A stretch of 64,000 nt of DNA from Mesonia sp. (GTDB taxonomy: Bacteria > Bacteroidota > Bacteroidia > Flavobacteriales > Flavobacteriaceae), in NCBI GenBank assembly GCA_012964435.1, contig DTTX01000003.1, positions 1-64,000 of the forward strand, read 5' to 3'. Made by a program: the position numbers and the translations under genes. The notes beneath the pieces were generated by a model. The model searched no databases. It saw only the letters and a program-made list of their open reading frames with translations, and was not told the DNA's origin. Positions 18,051-26,654 of this stretch are shown one piece after another. Position 1 is the first letter of the stretch; each line of letters starts with the position of its first letter.

Positions 18051-18124
18051 TCCTCTTTAGCTCAGTTGGTTAGAGCATCTGACTGTTAATCAGAGGGTCC
18101 TTGGTTCGAGCCCAAGAAGAGGAG
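18051..18124 (+). tRNA. tRNA-Asn (GTT)
   Basis: The 74-nt cloverleaf has acceptor stem TCCTCTT/AAGAGGA, discriminator G, D-loop AGCTCAGTTGGTTAGAGC, anticodon stem TCTGA/TCAGA around loop CTGTTAA (anticodon GTT), variable loop GGGTC and T-arm CTTGG-TTCGAGC-CCAAG. CCA is not encoded, as usual in this phylum. Confidence 0.98.
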
Positions 18125-18133
18125 CAAAAAGTG

Positions 18134-18162
18134 AAGCCTTACAGAAATGTAAGGCTTTTTTT
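18134..18162 (+). terminator. Terminator of tRNA-Asn
   Basis: AAGCCTTAC (18134-18142) pairs perfectly with GTAAGGCTT (18149-18157), followed by T's. Confidence 0.88.
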
Positions 18163-18200
18163 ATGTTTTATTTTTACGAATTGATACTTCTATAAAATAG

Positions 18201-18226
18201 AAAAACCGCTACCCCAAGCGGTTTTT
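18201..18226. terminator. Bidirectional terminator between tRNA-Asn and the 121-aa gene
   Basis: AAAAACCGCT (18201-18210) and AGCGGTTTTT (18217-18226) form a perfect 10-bp stem with a 6-nt loop and flanking A/T runs in both directions. Confidence 0.75.
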
Positions 18227-18329
18227 CGTTAGTTGTTGAGTTTAAGTAACTCAAAATTAATACGCTATGAAATATATTAATCTATATAAAGATATGAAAA
18301 GTATGTTTATATAGATTAATAAAATCGAA

Positions 18330-18695
18330 TTATTTTATAATAACAACTTCACTTGCAGGGTCTTGAGTTGTGCCATTAATAAATTTTCCGTAGAAATGTA
18401 AATCTTTACCTGCTGAAGAATCAAATGATTTTCCAAGTTCTTTTTCTGCATCTTCTAAAGAATAGCTGTACGACTTAATATCATTGTAAAAAGAGTTATT
18501 ATTCTCTTCCTTAACGCCAATTTCTATCGTACGAGTTTCTTTATTGTAATTTGCATATTTAGCTTTTAAAGTGTGTCTAATTAACTCTACAAACTCTTCT
18601 GATAATTGATCACAATCTTTACAGTTTTCTAAATACTGTTTTACTAAGGTTTTTAAACTTGTTCTAATTTCATACTCAGTTAAATACGCCGTCAT
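18330..18695 (-). CDS. Hypothetical 121-aa protein
   Basis: I do not recognise this protein. It is soluble, acidic, without signal peptide, and predicted mostly helical in the first half (MTAYLTEYEIRTSLKTLVKQ, with a CKDC pair near residues 25-28) and beta-like toward the end. It is a single gene between tRNA-Asn and the sugar-utilization operon, with a 30-bp perfect palindrome 45 nt upstream of its start that probably controls it. No pathway can be assigned. Confidence 0.7.
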   Translation of the reverse strand: MTAYLTEYEIRTSLKTLVKQYLENCKDCDQLSEEFVELIRHTLKAKYANYNKETRTIEIGVKEENNNSFYNDIKSYSYSLEDAEKELGKSFDSSAGKDLHFYGKFINGTTQDPASEVVIIK

Positions 18696-18739
18696 TGCTG
18701 TTGTGTTTTAAATTTGTTCAGCTAAAATTATAAATAAAT

Positions 18740-18769
18740 AAACTTTTCGAAAACGTTTTCGAAAAGTTT
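18740..18769. promoter_or_regulatory. 30-bp perfect palindrome, LacI-operator-like centre
   Basis: Two 15-bp arms meet without a spacer; the centre is GAAAACGTTTTC, nested in CTTTTCG repeats. An A/T-symmetric site with a central CG is the style of LacI/GalR-family operators, but no such regulator gene is in the window. It is 45 nt upstream of the 121-aa gene. The 10-mer AACGTTTTCG recurs at 36203-36212, upstream of susC. Confidence 0.55.
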
Positions 18770-19073
18770 TAACGACTATACTTAAACTTTTATTAATCTA
18801 GGAAAATATGCTTGCTTTTTATTTTAATAACTTAAAATTATGATAGTTTATTTTATAAAGTTGAAAATGAAATTAATTAATAAAATATTGAGTATTAAAA
18901 CAATATGATCAGATTTAAATATAAACTAGAGATAATTATTAAAATTTAATTATGAGAATATTTCGAAAATTTCAGCGTATGTTTATAAGAAGTCATAGAA
19001 ATATGTTCTAATGAAATTAACTTTTTAAAAAGTAATTAAAGTTGATTGACTTCTTGAATTATATATAAAAAGA
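18770..19073. other. AT-rich gap without a recognisable gene
   Basis: About 300 nt of very AT-rich sequence between the palindrome and the terminator of the sugar operon. All frames are closed by frequent stops, and no tRNA-like or strong hairpin structure is visible. Confidence 0.5.
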
Positions 19074-19101
19074 AAACCCTGAGCTTAACGACTCAGGGTT
19101 T
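19066..19101 (-). terminator. Terminator of the polysaccharide-utilization operon
   Basis: AAACCCTGAG (19074-19083) and CTCAGGGTTT (19092-19101) form a 10-bp stem with an 8-nt loop. On the minus strand it is followed by TTTTCTTTTT, 7 nt beyond the GH97 stop. Confidence 0.88.
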
Positions 19102-19107
19102 GATTAT

Positions 19108-21198
19108 TTATTGCTTTAATATTGAAATGGCAACGCCGCCACCTCTAGCTAAGTTGGCTTTATAGACTGTTGTTGAATTTACTTCCATCTCTTCAATAGC
19201 ATAAGCAGAAGGATTTTTTTCAAAATCGGCATCTGCTGCATCTTTATAAATTCTGGCTTTATACGTTGTATTTTTATCTAAAAAGTCAAAAGAAATTTCA
19301 ATATTTCTAGCTTCTTCATCGGTAACACTTCCTACAAACCAATTATCACTATCTCGTTGTTTTCTGGCAATGGTAATATGGTCGCCAATTTTAGCATCGA
19401 TCACTTTTGTGGTTTCCCAATCGACCGCAACTTCTTTAATAAATTGAAATGCATCTTCATACTTATTATAGTTTTCAGGTAGATCTGCCGCCATTTGCAT
19501 TGGGCTGTATAAAATCACATACAATGCTAATTGGTTAGCCAATGTAGATTGAATAGCTTGCCCATCACGATATTCAGCTAGATCAATCTGAAATATCCCC
19601 GGCGTGTAATCTATTGGGCCGCCAAGAACTCTTGTAAATGGTAAAATGGTGGTGTGGGAAGGCGGATTTTCTTCTGCCCATCCGTTAAATTCCATCCCAC
19701 GAACACCTTCACGCGTCATAAAATTAGGGTATGTCCTGCGTAATCCTGTTGCTTTAATGGGTTCGTGCGCATCGATAGCCAGCTGATGCTTTGCAGCCGT
19801 TTCTATAACCATTTGGTGATGACGAACCATATATTGACCGTGATGAAATTCTCCTTTGGGTACTAAACCTCCCGCATAACCGGTTTTAATAGCGTGAATT
19901 CCTAAATCCTCGTAATATTGATAAGCTTTTTCTAATCGGTTTTCATAATTGTTTGCATCACCGGAAGTTTCGTGATGACCAATAATTTCAATACCATTTT
20001 CTTTAGCGGTTTCGACAACTTTCTTAATATCAAAATCGTCATACGGAGTAATAAAATCGAAAAACCCGATGGTGTCTTGCGCTCCCCAATATTCCCAACC
20101 GGTATTCCAACCTTCGATCAACAAACCTTCGATATCGTGTTTTTTATTGAAATCGATATATGATAAAGCATTTTCTGTAGTTGCGCCGTGAGTCGTGTAA
20201 TTTCCTTCGGCATCTTTTCTGCCCCAAGTACTTTTACCTAAATGCATTTCCCACCAAATACCGGTATATTTCATCGGCTTTGCATAAGCTGTGTTTTCTA
20301 GCTTATTAGGTTCATTAAGGTTTAGAATAAGGTAATTGGTCACCAAATCTTTAGCCTCATCGTTAATCATAATGCTTCTCCAGGGCGAAACAAATGGTGC
20401 TTGCGTTCTTACTTTATCGCCATTTTCCCACGGAACCAATTCTGTACTCAACGTATTGTTTTCTGTTATACCAAGCGTCATCCCGGCATAATCGGTAAGG
20501 TTAGCTTCGTGAATACTTACGTAATAACCCTCTTCGGTTTCCATGGTGATTGGCGTATTTACCGCATGAAAATTAGTAATATTTCTATCGTGACGTTGAG
20601 CATAACCTGCTTTTTGCGCATCGATCTCAGAAAGTTTAGTTTCAGAATAAGTATATTCGTAACTATCGTAATCGGCAGGAATCCACCAGGATTTGTGATC
20701 GTTAGTGAGTTTAAACTGTGTAATTTCATCTGAAATCACCAAATCTCCTTTTAAATTTTCTTGCTGCGGAATATCGTATCGAAAACCTACTCCGTCGTCA
20801 AAAACCTTAAAAATGATATTCAACTTTCTTGGCTTTTCAGTGGTTTCTTCTAGGTGAAGCTGAAGTTGCTTGTGATGATCTCGAATAACTCGTTGCTCGC
20901 CCCAAGGTTGTTCCCAAGTTTCGTCTGCTTCAGTAGTAGTTACTTCAGCCATTTTAAAATTTTGAGTAAGATCTGATTGGTTTTTAAACTTCAACCCTAA
21001 ATAAGAAGTATCGATAACGGTGGTGTTATTCTTCTTTACTAGATAGAATGGCTTCCCGTTGTTATCTAATTGAAAATGGACTTCTAGATTTCCGTTAGGA
21101 GAAGTGATAGAAGCGCTGGTTTTTTCTTGTTTTTTAGATTCTTCAGCACAACCTGATAAAAGCAGAATTATGCTGAAGAAACTTAATAATTTTCTCAC
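19108..21198 (-). CDS. susB: GH97 lipoprotein, inverting alpha-glucosidase type
   Basis: The 696-residue protein has a lipoprotein signal (LLLSGC, C17), a beta-sandwich N-domain, a (beta/alpha)8 barrel and a C-terminal sandwich. The three glutamates of inverting SusB-type enzymes are recognisable: E362 in LLIEGWN, E479 in DAHEP and E503 in RGMEFN; retaining alpha-galactosidases of this family lack EGWN. It probably releases glucose from alpha-glucosides in the periplasm or outer membrane. The start is GTG at 21198, overlapping the MFS stop as GTGA. It is the last gene of the operon. Confidence 0.9.
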   Translation of the reverse strand: MRKLLSFFSIILLLSGCAEESKKQEKTSASITSPNGNLEVHFQLDNNGKPFYLVKKNNTTVIDTSYLGLKFKNQSDLTQNFKMAEVTTTEADETWEQPWGEQRVIRDHHKQLQLHLEETTEKPRKLNIIFKVFDDGVGFRYDIPQQENLKGDLVISDEITQFKLTNDHKSWWIPADYDSYEYTYSETKLSEIDAQKAGYAQRHDRNITNFHAVNTPITMETEEGYYVSIHEANLTDYAGMTLGITENNTLSTELVPWENGDKVRTQAPFVSPWRSIMINDEAKDLVTNYLILNLNEPNKLENTAYAKPMKYTGIWWEMHLGKSTWGRKDAEGNYTTHGATTENALSYIDFNKKHDIEGLLIEGWNTGWEYWGAQDTIGFFDFITPYDDFDIKKVVETAKENGIEIIGHHETSGDANNYENRLEKAYQYYEDLGIHAIKTGYAGGLVPKGEFHHGQYMVRHHQMVIETAAKHQLAIDAHEPIKATGLRRTYPNFMTREGVRGMEFNGWAEENPPSHTTILPFTRVLGGPIDYTPGIFQIDLAEYRDGQAIQSTLANQLALYVILYSPMQMAADLPENYNKYEDAFQFIKEVAVDWETTKVIDAKIGDHITIARKQRDSDNWFVGSVTDEEARNIEISFDFLDKNTTYKARIYKDAADADFEKNPSAYAIEEMEVNSTTVYKANLARGGGVAISILKQ

Positions 21199-22601
21199 GA
21201 TTTATGTTTTTTAATCCAAAGTTGACGTACGTCTTTTAAGTCACGGCCCTTAGTTTCCGGTACAAATTTCCAAACGAATAATGACATAGCAATACAGCTC
21301 ACGCCGTAAATCCAATAAGGGAAAGTACCATTACTCATTTCGAATACTGCACTTTCTTTATCCATCATCATCGGGAAAGTCTGAGATACTAAATAGTTAA
21401 ATAACCATTGTGAAGCTACCGCGATTCCCATAGCGAGACCCCTTATACGATCTGGGAAAATTTCTGATAGTAACACCCAAGTTACCGGACCCCAAGTCAT
21501 CGCAAAGCCCGCAATAAATAGTAAAATACCTACTACGGCAATTAAGCTAAATTGTTGTGTATAGATATCGTAGGTTAGTAAAGCTAAAGCGATTGCCATA
21601 ATAAAACCACCTAAGATCAATAATGGTTTTCTCCCCCATTTATCTACGGTAAATATGGCGATTATCGTAAAGGCAAAATTTACTACCGCAATAAGAATAT
21701 TTTGAAAAATAGCACTTTCTGCAGTATTACCTAAAGCTTCAAAAATTGAAGAACCATAATATAAGATAGCATTAATCCCTGTTAATTGCTGAAAGATAGA
21801 CAGCATAACCCCTACAAAAACAGCAAAGCCCAAGCCTTTAAATGCTGCCCAGTTGCTGCTTTGTTTTTCTTCTAAAGAATCTTCAATTTCTTTTACTTTC
21901 TCTTGTGCTACTTGATTACTATAACCCAGTTTTTCTAAAGCCACAATAGCGTGATTGTGTTTACCTTTAATCACGTACCAACGGGGAGAACCCGGTACAA
22001 AAAAGAGTAACACAAAAAATAAAACTGCCGGGATAATTTCTAGTCCAAACATATAGCGCCAACCTTCATCAATGTTCCATTGGCTTAAAGTTTCTGTTGT
22101 GATATCTCCGGTTATCATCGATTCAGAAAGGTGATTACCTACCCAATAATTGGCAAAGAAAACCACTAAGAAACCGGTAACAATCGCCATTTGGTTGAGT
22201 GAAACCATTGCGCCACGTTTTTCTTTTGGAGAAACTTCAGAAATATACATTGGCGAGAGGAGTGAAGCCAAACCAATACCAATACCGCCTAAAATTCTAT
22301 AAATTGAAAGGTTGAATAACGAGTCTGCAAAGGCACTTCCGATAGCTGAAATTGAAAATAAAAATGCTGCTAATAACAACGATTTTTTTCTACCGATAGC
22401 TTCTGCAAGAACGCCCGCTCCTAAACCACCGAATATACAACCGATCAATGCTGAACCTACTGCCCAACCTTGCTCTGCAGTTGAAAAATCGAAATAATCT
22501 TTAAAGTAAAGCTGTGCTCCGTTAATTACCCCCGTATCATAACCAAAGAGAAAACCTCCTAAAGTTGATATGATAATGGGTAAAATTAATTTTCTGCTCA
22601 T
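21195..22601 (-). CDS. Sugar-porter MFS transporter
   Basis: The 468-residue inner-membrane carrier has 12 predicted helices. Sugar-porter signatures are clear: GGFLFGYDTGVING in TM1, GRKKS in loop 2-3, the PGSPRW motif at the end of the first half, GRKP in loop 8-9, and PETKGRDL at the C-terminus. It probably imports a hexose by proton symport, most likely glucose released by the GH3 and GH97 enzymes encoded on either side. It overlaps the GH97 start by 4 nt. Confidence 0.93.
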   Translation of the reverse strand: MSRKLILPIIISTLGGFLFGYDTGVINGAQLYFKDYFDFSTAEQGWAVGSALIGCIFGGLGAGVLAEAIGRKKSLLLAAFLFSISAIGSAFADSLFNLSIYRILGGIGIGLASLLSPMYISEVSPKEKRGAMVSLNQMAIVTGFLVVFFANYWVGNHLSESMITGDITTETLSQWNIDEGWRYMFGLEIIPAVLFFVLLFFVPGSPRWYVIKGKHNHAIVALEKLGYSNQVAQEKVKEIEDSLEEKQSSNWAAFKGLGFAVFVGVMLSIFQQLTGINAILYYGSSIFEALGNTAESAIFQNILIAVVNFAFTIIAIFTVDKWGRKPLLILGGFIMAIALALLTYDIYTQQFSLIAVVGILLFIAGFAMTWGPVTWVLLSEIFPDRIRGLAMGIAVASQWLFNYLVSQTFPMMMDKESAVFEMSNGTFPYWIYGVSCIAMSLFVWKFVPETKGRDLKDVRQLWIKKHKS

Positions 22602-22630
22602 AATAAAATTGTGTTTGTGTAATAAGGATT

Positions 22631-22654
22631 TTAACCCGTAAATATAGGGGTTAA
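22631..22654 (-). promoter_or_regulatory. Small hairpin between GH3 and the MFS gene
   Basis: TTAACCC (22631-22637) pairs with GGGTTAA (22648-22654) within an 83-nt gap, the only sizeable gap in the lower half of the operon. There is no T-run. It may mark an RNA-processing site or a weak stop. Confidence 0.35.
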
Positions 22655-22684
22655 TATGCTCTTATTGCTTCACAACGAATAAAA

Positions 22685-24991
22685 TTATTTCAAGTTGAAT
22701 ATTGTAGAAAACTTAAAATCTGAACTTGGCGCTATTCCTACTTCAAATTCACCTGGTTCTGCTACATATTCTAAGCTGCTGTTGTAGAATTTTAAATCTT
22801 CTGCTGAAATGGTAAATTCTACCGTTTTCGATTCTCCTTTCTTTAAACTGATCTTTTGGAAACCGATAAGTTGTTTTTGTGGTGGCGTAATACTTCTCAC
22901 TTTATCGTGAATGTAAAGCTGAACTACTTCTTCACCATCATATTCTCCAGTATTAGTAACCGTAGTACTTACGGTGATGTTACTGCTCATATTCATTTCT
23001 TCAGAAGAAAGTTTTGTTGCTCCATATTCAAATTCAGTATAACTTAATCCGTAACCAAATGGGTAAAGCGGAGAGTTATCAACATCTAAATATTTTGATT
23101 TGAATTTTTCGAAACCTTCCTGAGTCCCAGGTCTTCCGGTGATTTTCATTGAATAATATACCGGTACTTGCCCTACGTTTCTTGGCCAAGAAGCCGTTAA
23201 TTTTCCTGAAGGATTGTAATCTCCAAAAATCACATCTCCAATTGCATTCCCGGCTTCAACACCCGAATGCCAAACCTGAAGAATATCTACCGGAAGTTGT
23301 GCTTCTTCTGAAATATTTAAAGGACGACCACTCATTAACACCAATACCATTGGTTTACCTGTTTTAGCCAATTCACGAATCAGTACTTTTTGACTTTCCG
23401 GGATTAACAGATCGGTTTTACTAGAAGCTTCACCACTCATTTCTGAAGCTTCGCCAATCGCCGCTACAATTACATCGGAATCTTTAGCTACTTTTAAAGC
23501 TTCTTCTAAAAGTTCTTCTGGTGACTCTTCACTAATTTCAACTTTAGGTCCAAAAACATTTACGTTTTTTGCCATTTGCTTATCATTCGTAATATTTGCT
23601 CCTTTTGCGTAAGTGATTTTTGCTTTTGGGGCTACATTTTTTAAACCTTCTAACACCGGAATGGCATTTTTAAAGTCACCTGTTGGAGACCAAGTTCCCG
23701 GCATATTAGATTGGTTATTTCCTAACGGACCGATTAAGGCAATTTTAGCTTTCTTATCGATCGGAAGTACGTTTTGATCTTTCTTCAACAACACAAAAGA
23801 ACGCGTTGCTGCTTTTCTTGCTAAAGCCCTGTGTTCTTTAGTTAGAATGTCTTTTTTTACACGCTTTTTATCTAAGTATTTGTAAGGATCTTCAAATAAA
23901 CCTAGCTTGTATTTTGCTTCTAAAATTCTTCTGGCTGCAGTGGTAATTTCTTCTTCGGTTACTCTTCCTTCTTCTAAAGATTTTTTCAAGGTGGTTACAA
24001 AACCTTCACCAACCATATCCATATCTAAACCTGCTTTTAAAGCTAAAGCAGAAACGTCTTGTAAATCTCCCATTCCGTGAGCGATCATTTCATTTACAGA
24101 AGTATAATCTGAAACTACAAAACCATCAAAACCCCATTGCTCACGTAATAATTCAGTTAACAACCATCTGTTTCCGGTGGCAGGAACGCCATCTACATCG
24201 TTAAATGAGCTCATCACACTTGCCACACCGGCATCGACTGCTGCTTTGTAAGGTGGTAAATATTGGTTGAACATTTTCACGCGGCTCATATCTACCGTGT
24301 TGTAATCTCTTCCTGCTTCCGGAGCTCCGTATAAAGCGAAGTGTTTTACGGTTGCCAGCATCGTATTGGTTTCGGTAAGGTCTATACCTTGGTAACCTTC
24401 TACCATCGCACGAGCGATCTGTGAACCTAAAAACGCATCTTCTCCGGCGCCTTCAGCTACACGACCCCAACGTGGATCGCGAGAAACATCGACCATTGGA
24501 GAAAAGTTCCAGTTAATACCATCGGCAGTTGCTTCTTTCGCAGCCACATTCGCAGTTTGCTTTAACAATTCCATATCCCAACTTGAGGCTGAACCTAATG
24601 GAATTGGGAACGTGGTTTTATACCCGTGAATTACATCGGAACCGATCAATAACGGAATCCCTAAACGGGTATCGTTTACCGCATATTCTTGAGCGATCTT
24701 AATTTTCTCTGGTCCGGAAACTCCAAATAAACCGCCTACTTTTCCGTCTTTAATTTTTTGTTGAACGTTATCACTTACTACCGCTCCTGTAGCAACGCCG
24801 CCACCGGGAGTTAATAAGTTTAACTGACCTATTTTTTCATCAATCGTCATTTTTTCTAATAACGAATTGACTTTTTGATCCATCTCGGTTTTATTGATTT
24901 TTGGACCGGTATAGGTATTTTCTTTTTGCTGCGCGCTAAGTGTAAAACTTAGGAAACTTAACGAAACCGCTGCGATTGTTTTCTTGATCAT
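22685..24991 (-). CDS. GH3 beta-glucosidase (BglX-like)
   Basis: The 768-residue exported enzyme has signal peptide MIKKTIAAVSLSFLSFTLSAQQ. It has a GH3 N-terminal barrel (about residues 45-370, KHFALYG at about 217, catalytic nucleophile D296 in FVVSDYTSVNE), the C-terminal alpha/beta domain (about 405-640) and a fibronectin type III-like end domain (about 675-755). It cleaves terminal beta-linked glucose from oligosaccharides; with GH144 enzymes beside it, sophorose-type beta-1,2 products are plausible substrates. The gene lies 10 nt behind the sulfatase gene. Confidence 0.93.
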   Translation of the reverse strand: MIKKTIAAVSLSFLSFTLSAQQKENTYTGPKINKTEMDQKVNSLLEKMTIDEKIGQLNLLTPGGGVATGAVVSDNVQQKIKDGKVGGLFGVSGPEKIKIAQEYAVNDTRLGIPLLIGSDVIHGYKTTFPIPLGSASSWDMELLKQTANVAAKEATADGINWNFSPMVDVSRDPRWGRVAEGAGEDAFLGSQIARAMVEGYQGIDLTETNTMLATVKHFALYGAPEAGRDYNTVDMSRVKMFNQYLPPYKAAVDAGVASVMSSFNDVDGVPATGNRWLLTELLREQWGFDGFVVSDYTSVNEMIAHGMGDLQDVSALALKAGLDMDMVGEGFVTTLKKSLEEGRVTEEEITTAARRILEAKYKLGLFEDPYKYLDKKRVKKDILTKEHRALARKAATRSFVLLKKDQNVLPIDKKAKIALIGPLGNNQSNMPGTWSPTGDFKNAIPVLEGLKNVAPKAKITYAKGANITNDKQMAKNVNVFGPKVEISEESPEELLEEALKVAKDSDVIVAAIGEASEMSGEASSKTDLLIPESQKVLIRELAKTGKPMVLVLMSGRPLNISEEAQLPVDILQVWHSGVEAGNAIGDVIFGDYNPSGKLTASWPRNVGQVPVYYSMKITGRPGTQEGFEKFKSKYLDVDNSPLYPFGYGLSYTEFEYGATKLSSEEMNMSSNITVSTTVTNTGEYDGEEVVQLYIHDKVRSITPPQKQLIGFQKISLKKGESKTVEFTISAEDLKFYNSSLEYVAEPGEFEVGIAPSSDFKFSTIFNLK

Positions 24992-25001
24992 AACTGTAGG
25001 T

Positions 25002-26648
25002 TTATTTTATAGGGGTTCCTCTTAATCTTTCAAAATTTTTATAGGCTTGATCTACTTTTTCTTTTGGGGTAGTTTCAAACTCTTTTTCGGTAACTTGATA
25101 ATGTTGCTGAACTGAATCTAATTTTTGATGCATCATTTCAACTTCAGCTTGATATTCTTCAGCATCAATCAAGTTGTTTTGTTCTTTCGGGTCTTTTTCT
25201 AAATCGTAAAATTCCCAAGTATCGATATCATCGTAAAAATGAATAAGCTTATAGCGATCGGTTTTAATTCCGTATTGGCGTTTTACCATATGAAATGCCG
25301 GGAAATCGTAGTAATGATAATAAATAGCATCTCTACCAATTTCCGCTTCTTCACCGTAAAGCACTTTTTTAAATGAAATTCCTTGCATATCTTTCGGAAT
25401 TTCTATTCCTGCCATATCTAAGAAAGTAGGAGCGAAATCTAAATTTTGTGTCATTTCAGAAATCACTGAACCGGCTTCAATCTCTTTAGGGTATTGCATT
25501 AACAGTGGCATTCTAAACGAAGTTTCGTACATATAGCGTTTGTCGAACCAACCGTTTTCGCCTAAATAGAATCCTTGATCGGAAGTATAAACCACTAAGG
25601 TATTTTCATCTAAACCTTGCACTTCTAAGTAGTCTAAAATGCGCCCAACGCTTTCATCTACTGAAGCAATTGTTGCCATATATTCTCTTAAGTAGCGTTG
25701 ACCTTTCCATTTAGCTAAATCTTTACCGTGTAAGTCTTTTTCCCAAAAAGCATCGTTTTTAGGTCGGTACGCTGCATTCCATTGTTCTTTTTGCTCGGCG
25801 GTCATTCGCTCAAAATCATCTTTCCAAGGATTGGCTGCTAATGAGTCGGTACCTTTATGTTTGCTTAGTTTTAGGTCGTGACCTTCATACATATCTTCAT
25901 AAATGGTTTGCAATTGCTCTTCTGCCGCTTGCTGATTTTCAAAATCTGGGAAATACGTATCCGGCAAAGGAAATTCAACTGAATCGTACAAAGTTGTATG
26001 ACGTAAAGCGGGCATCCAGTTACGGTGTGGCGCTTTGTGATGAACCATTAAAAAAAAAGGTTGTTCTTTATTTCGTTGCTTCATCCAATCGATAGAATAA
26101 TTGGTGATTAGATCTTGCGCATAACCGGTAACTCGTGTAGTATCTTCTGCAGTAATAAAATCTGGATTATAGTATTTTCCCTGATCGTCTAAAATTTTCC
26201 AATAATCGAATCCTGTAGGCTCGTCAGACAAATGCCATTTACCAATAACCGCGGTTTGATAACCATTTTGCTGAAGAATTTTCGGCAAAGTTTGCTGCGT
26301 GTTATCGAAGCGTTCACCATTCATTCTAAAACCGTTTTGGTGACTGTGTTTCCCGGTAAGAATTACCGCTCGACTTGGCCCACAAAGTGAATTGGTATTG
26401 TAATTTTGGTTGAAAATAGCTCCGTTTTTAGCCAAACGATCGATATTGGGAGTAGGAGCAAGTTTACCTATTTCGCTTCCGTAAGCACTAATCGCTTTTA
26501 CCGCATGATCATCGGCCATAATAAACACAATGTTCGGCTTTTGATTTGCTTCAGCCTTTTCAGCTTTTTTTTCTTCGGAAGCATTGTCTTTACAACCGAT
26601 TAAAACTGTTAAACAAAGAAATGCGAATATGTTGAAGCTAAATTTCAT
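25002..26648 (-). CDS. Sulfatase (formylglycine type), lipoprotein
   Basis: The 548-residue alkaline-phosphatase-fold sulfatase has a lipoprotein signal (LTVLIGCKD). The CxPSR modification site is present (C89-G-P-S-R93, in NSLCGPSRAVILTGK), so activity needs Cys-to-formylglycine conversion by an unlinked maturase. Metal ligands are in FIMADDHA and YTSDQGFYLGENGWFDKR. It removes sulfate esters from a carbohydrate; this is unusual beside glucan enzymes and suggests a sulfated or mixed marine polysaccharide. Spacing to neighbours is 6 and 10 nt. Confidence 0.92.
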   Translation of the reverse strand: MKFSFNIFAFLCLTVLIGCKDNASEEKKAEKAEANQKPNIVFIMADDHAVKAISAYGSEIGKLAPTPNIDRLAKNGAIFNQNYNTNSLCGPSRAVILTGKHSHQNGFRMNGERFDNTQQTLPKILQQNGYQTAVIGKWHLSDEPTGFDYWKILDDQGKYYNPDFITAEDTTRVTGYAQDLITNYSIDWMKQRNKEQPFFLMVHHKAPHRNWMPALRHTTLYDSVEFPLPDTYFPDFENQQAAEEQLQTIYEDMYEGHDLKLSKHKGTDSLAANPWKDDFERMTAEQKEQWNAAYRPKNDAFWEKDLHGKDLAKWKGQRYLREYMATIASVDESVGRILDYLEVQGLDENTLVVYTSDQGFYLGENGWFDKRYMYETSFRMPLLMQYPKEIEAGSVISEMTQNLDFAPTFLDMAGIEIPKDMQGISFKKVLYGEEAEIGRDAIYYHYYDFPAFHMVKRQYGIKTDRYKLIHFYDDIDTWEFYDLEKDPKEQNNLIDAEEYQAEVEMMHQKLDSVQQHYQVTEKEFETTPKEKVDQAYKNFERLRGTPIK

Positions 26649-26654
26649 TTCTTA

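Noticed and set aside
18770-19073. A small RNA gene or missed peptide in the AT-rich gap.
   Set aside because: No stable hairpin, promoter-plus-terminator pair or open frame with a start signal.
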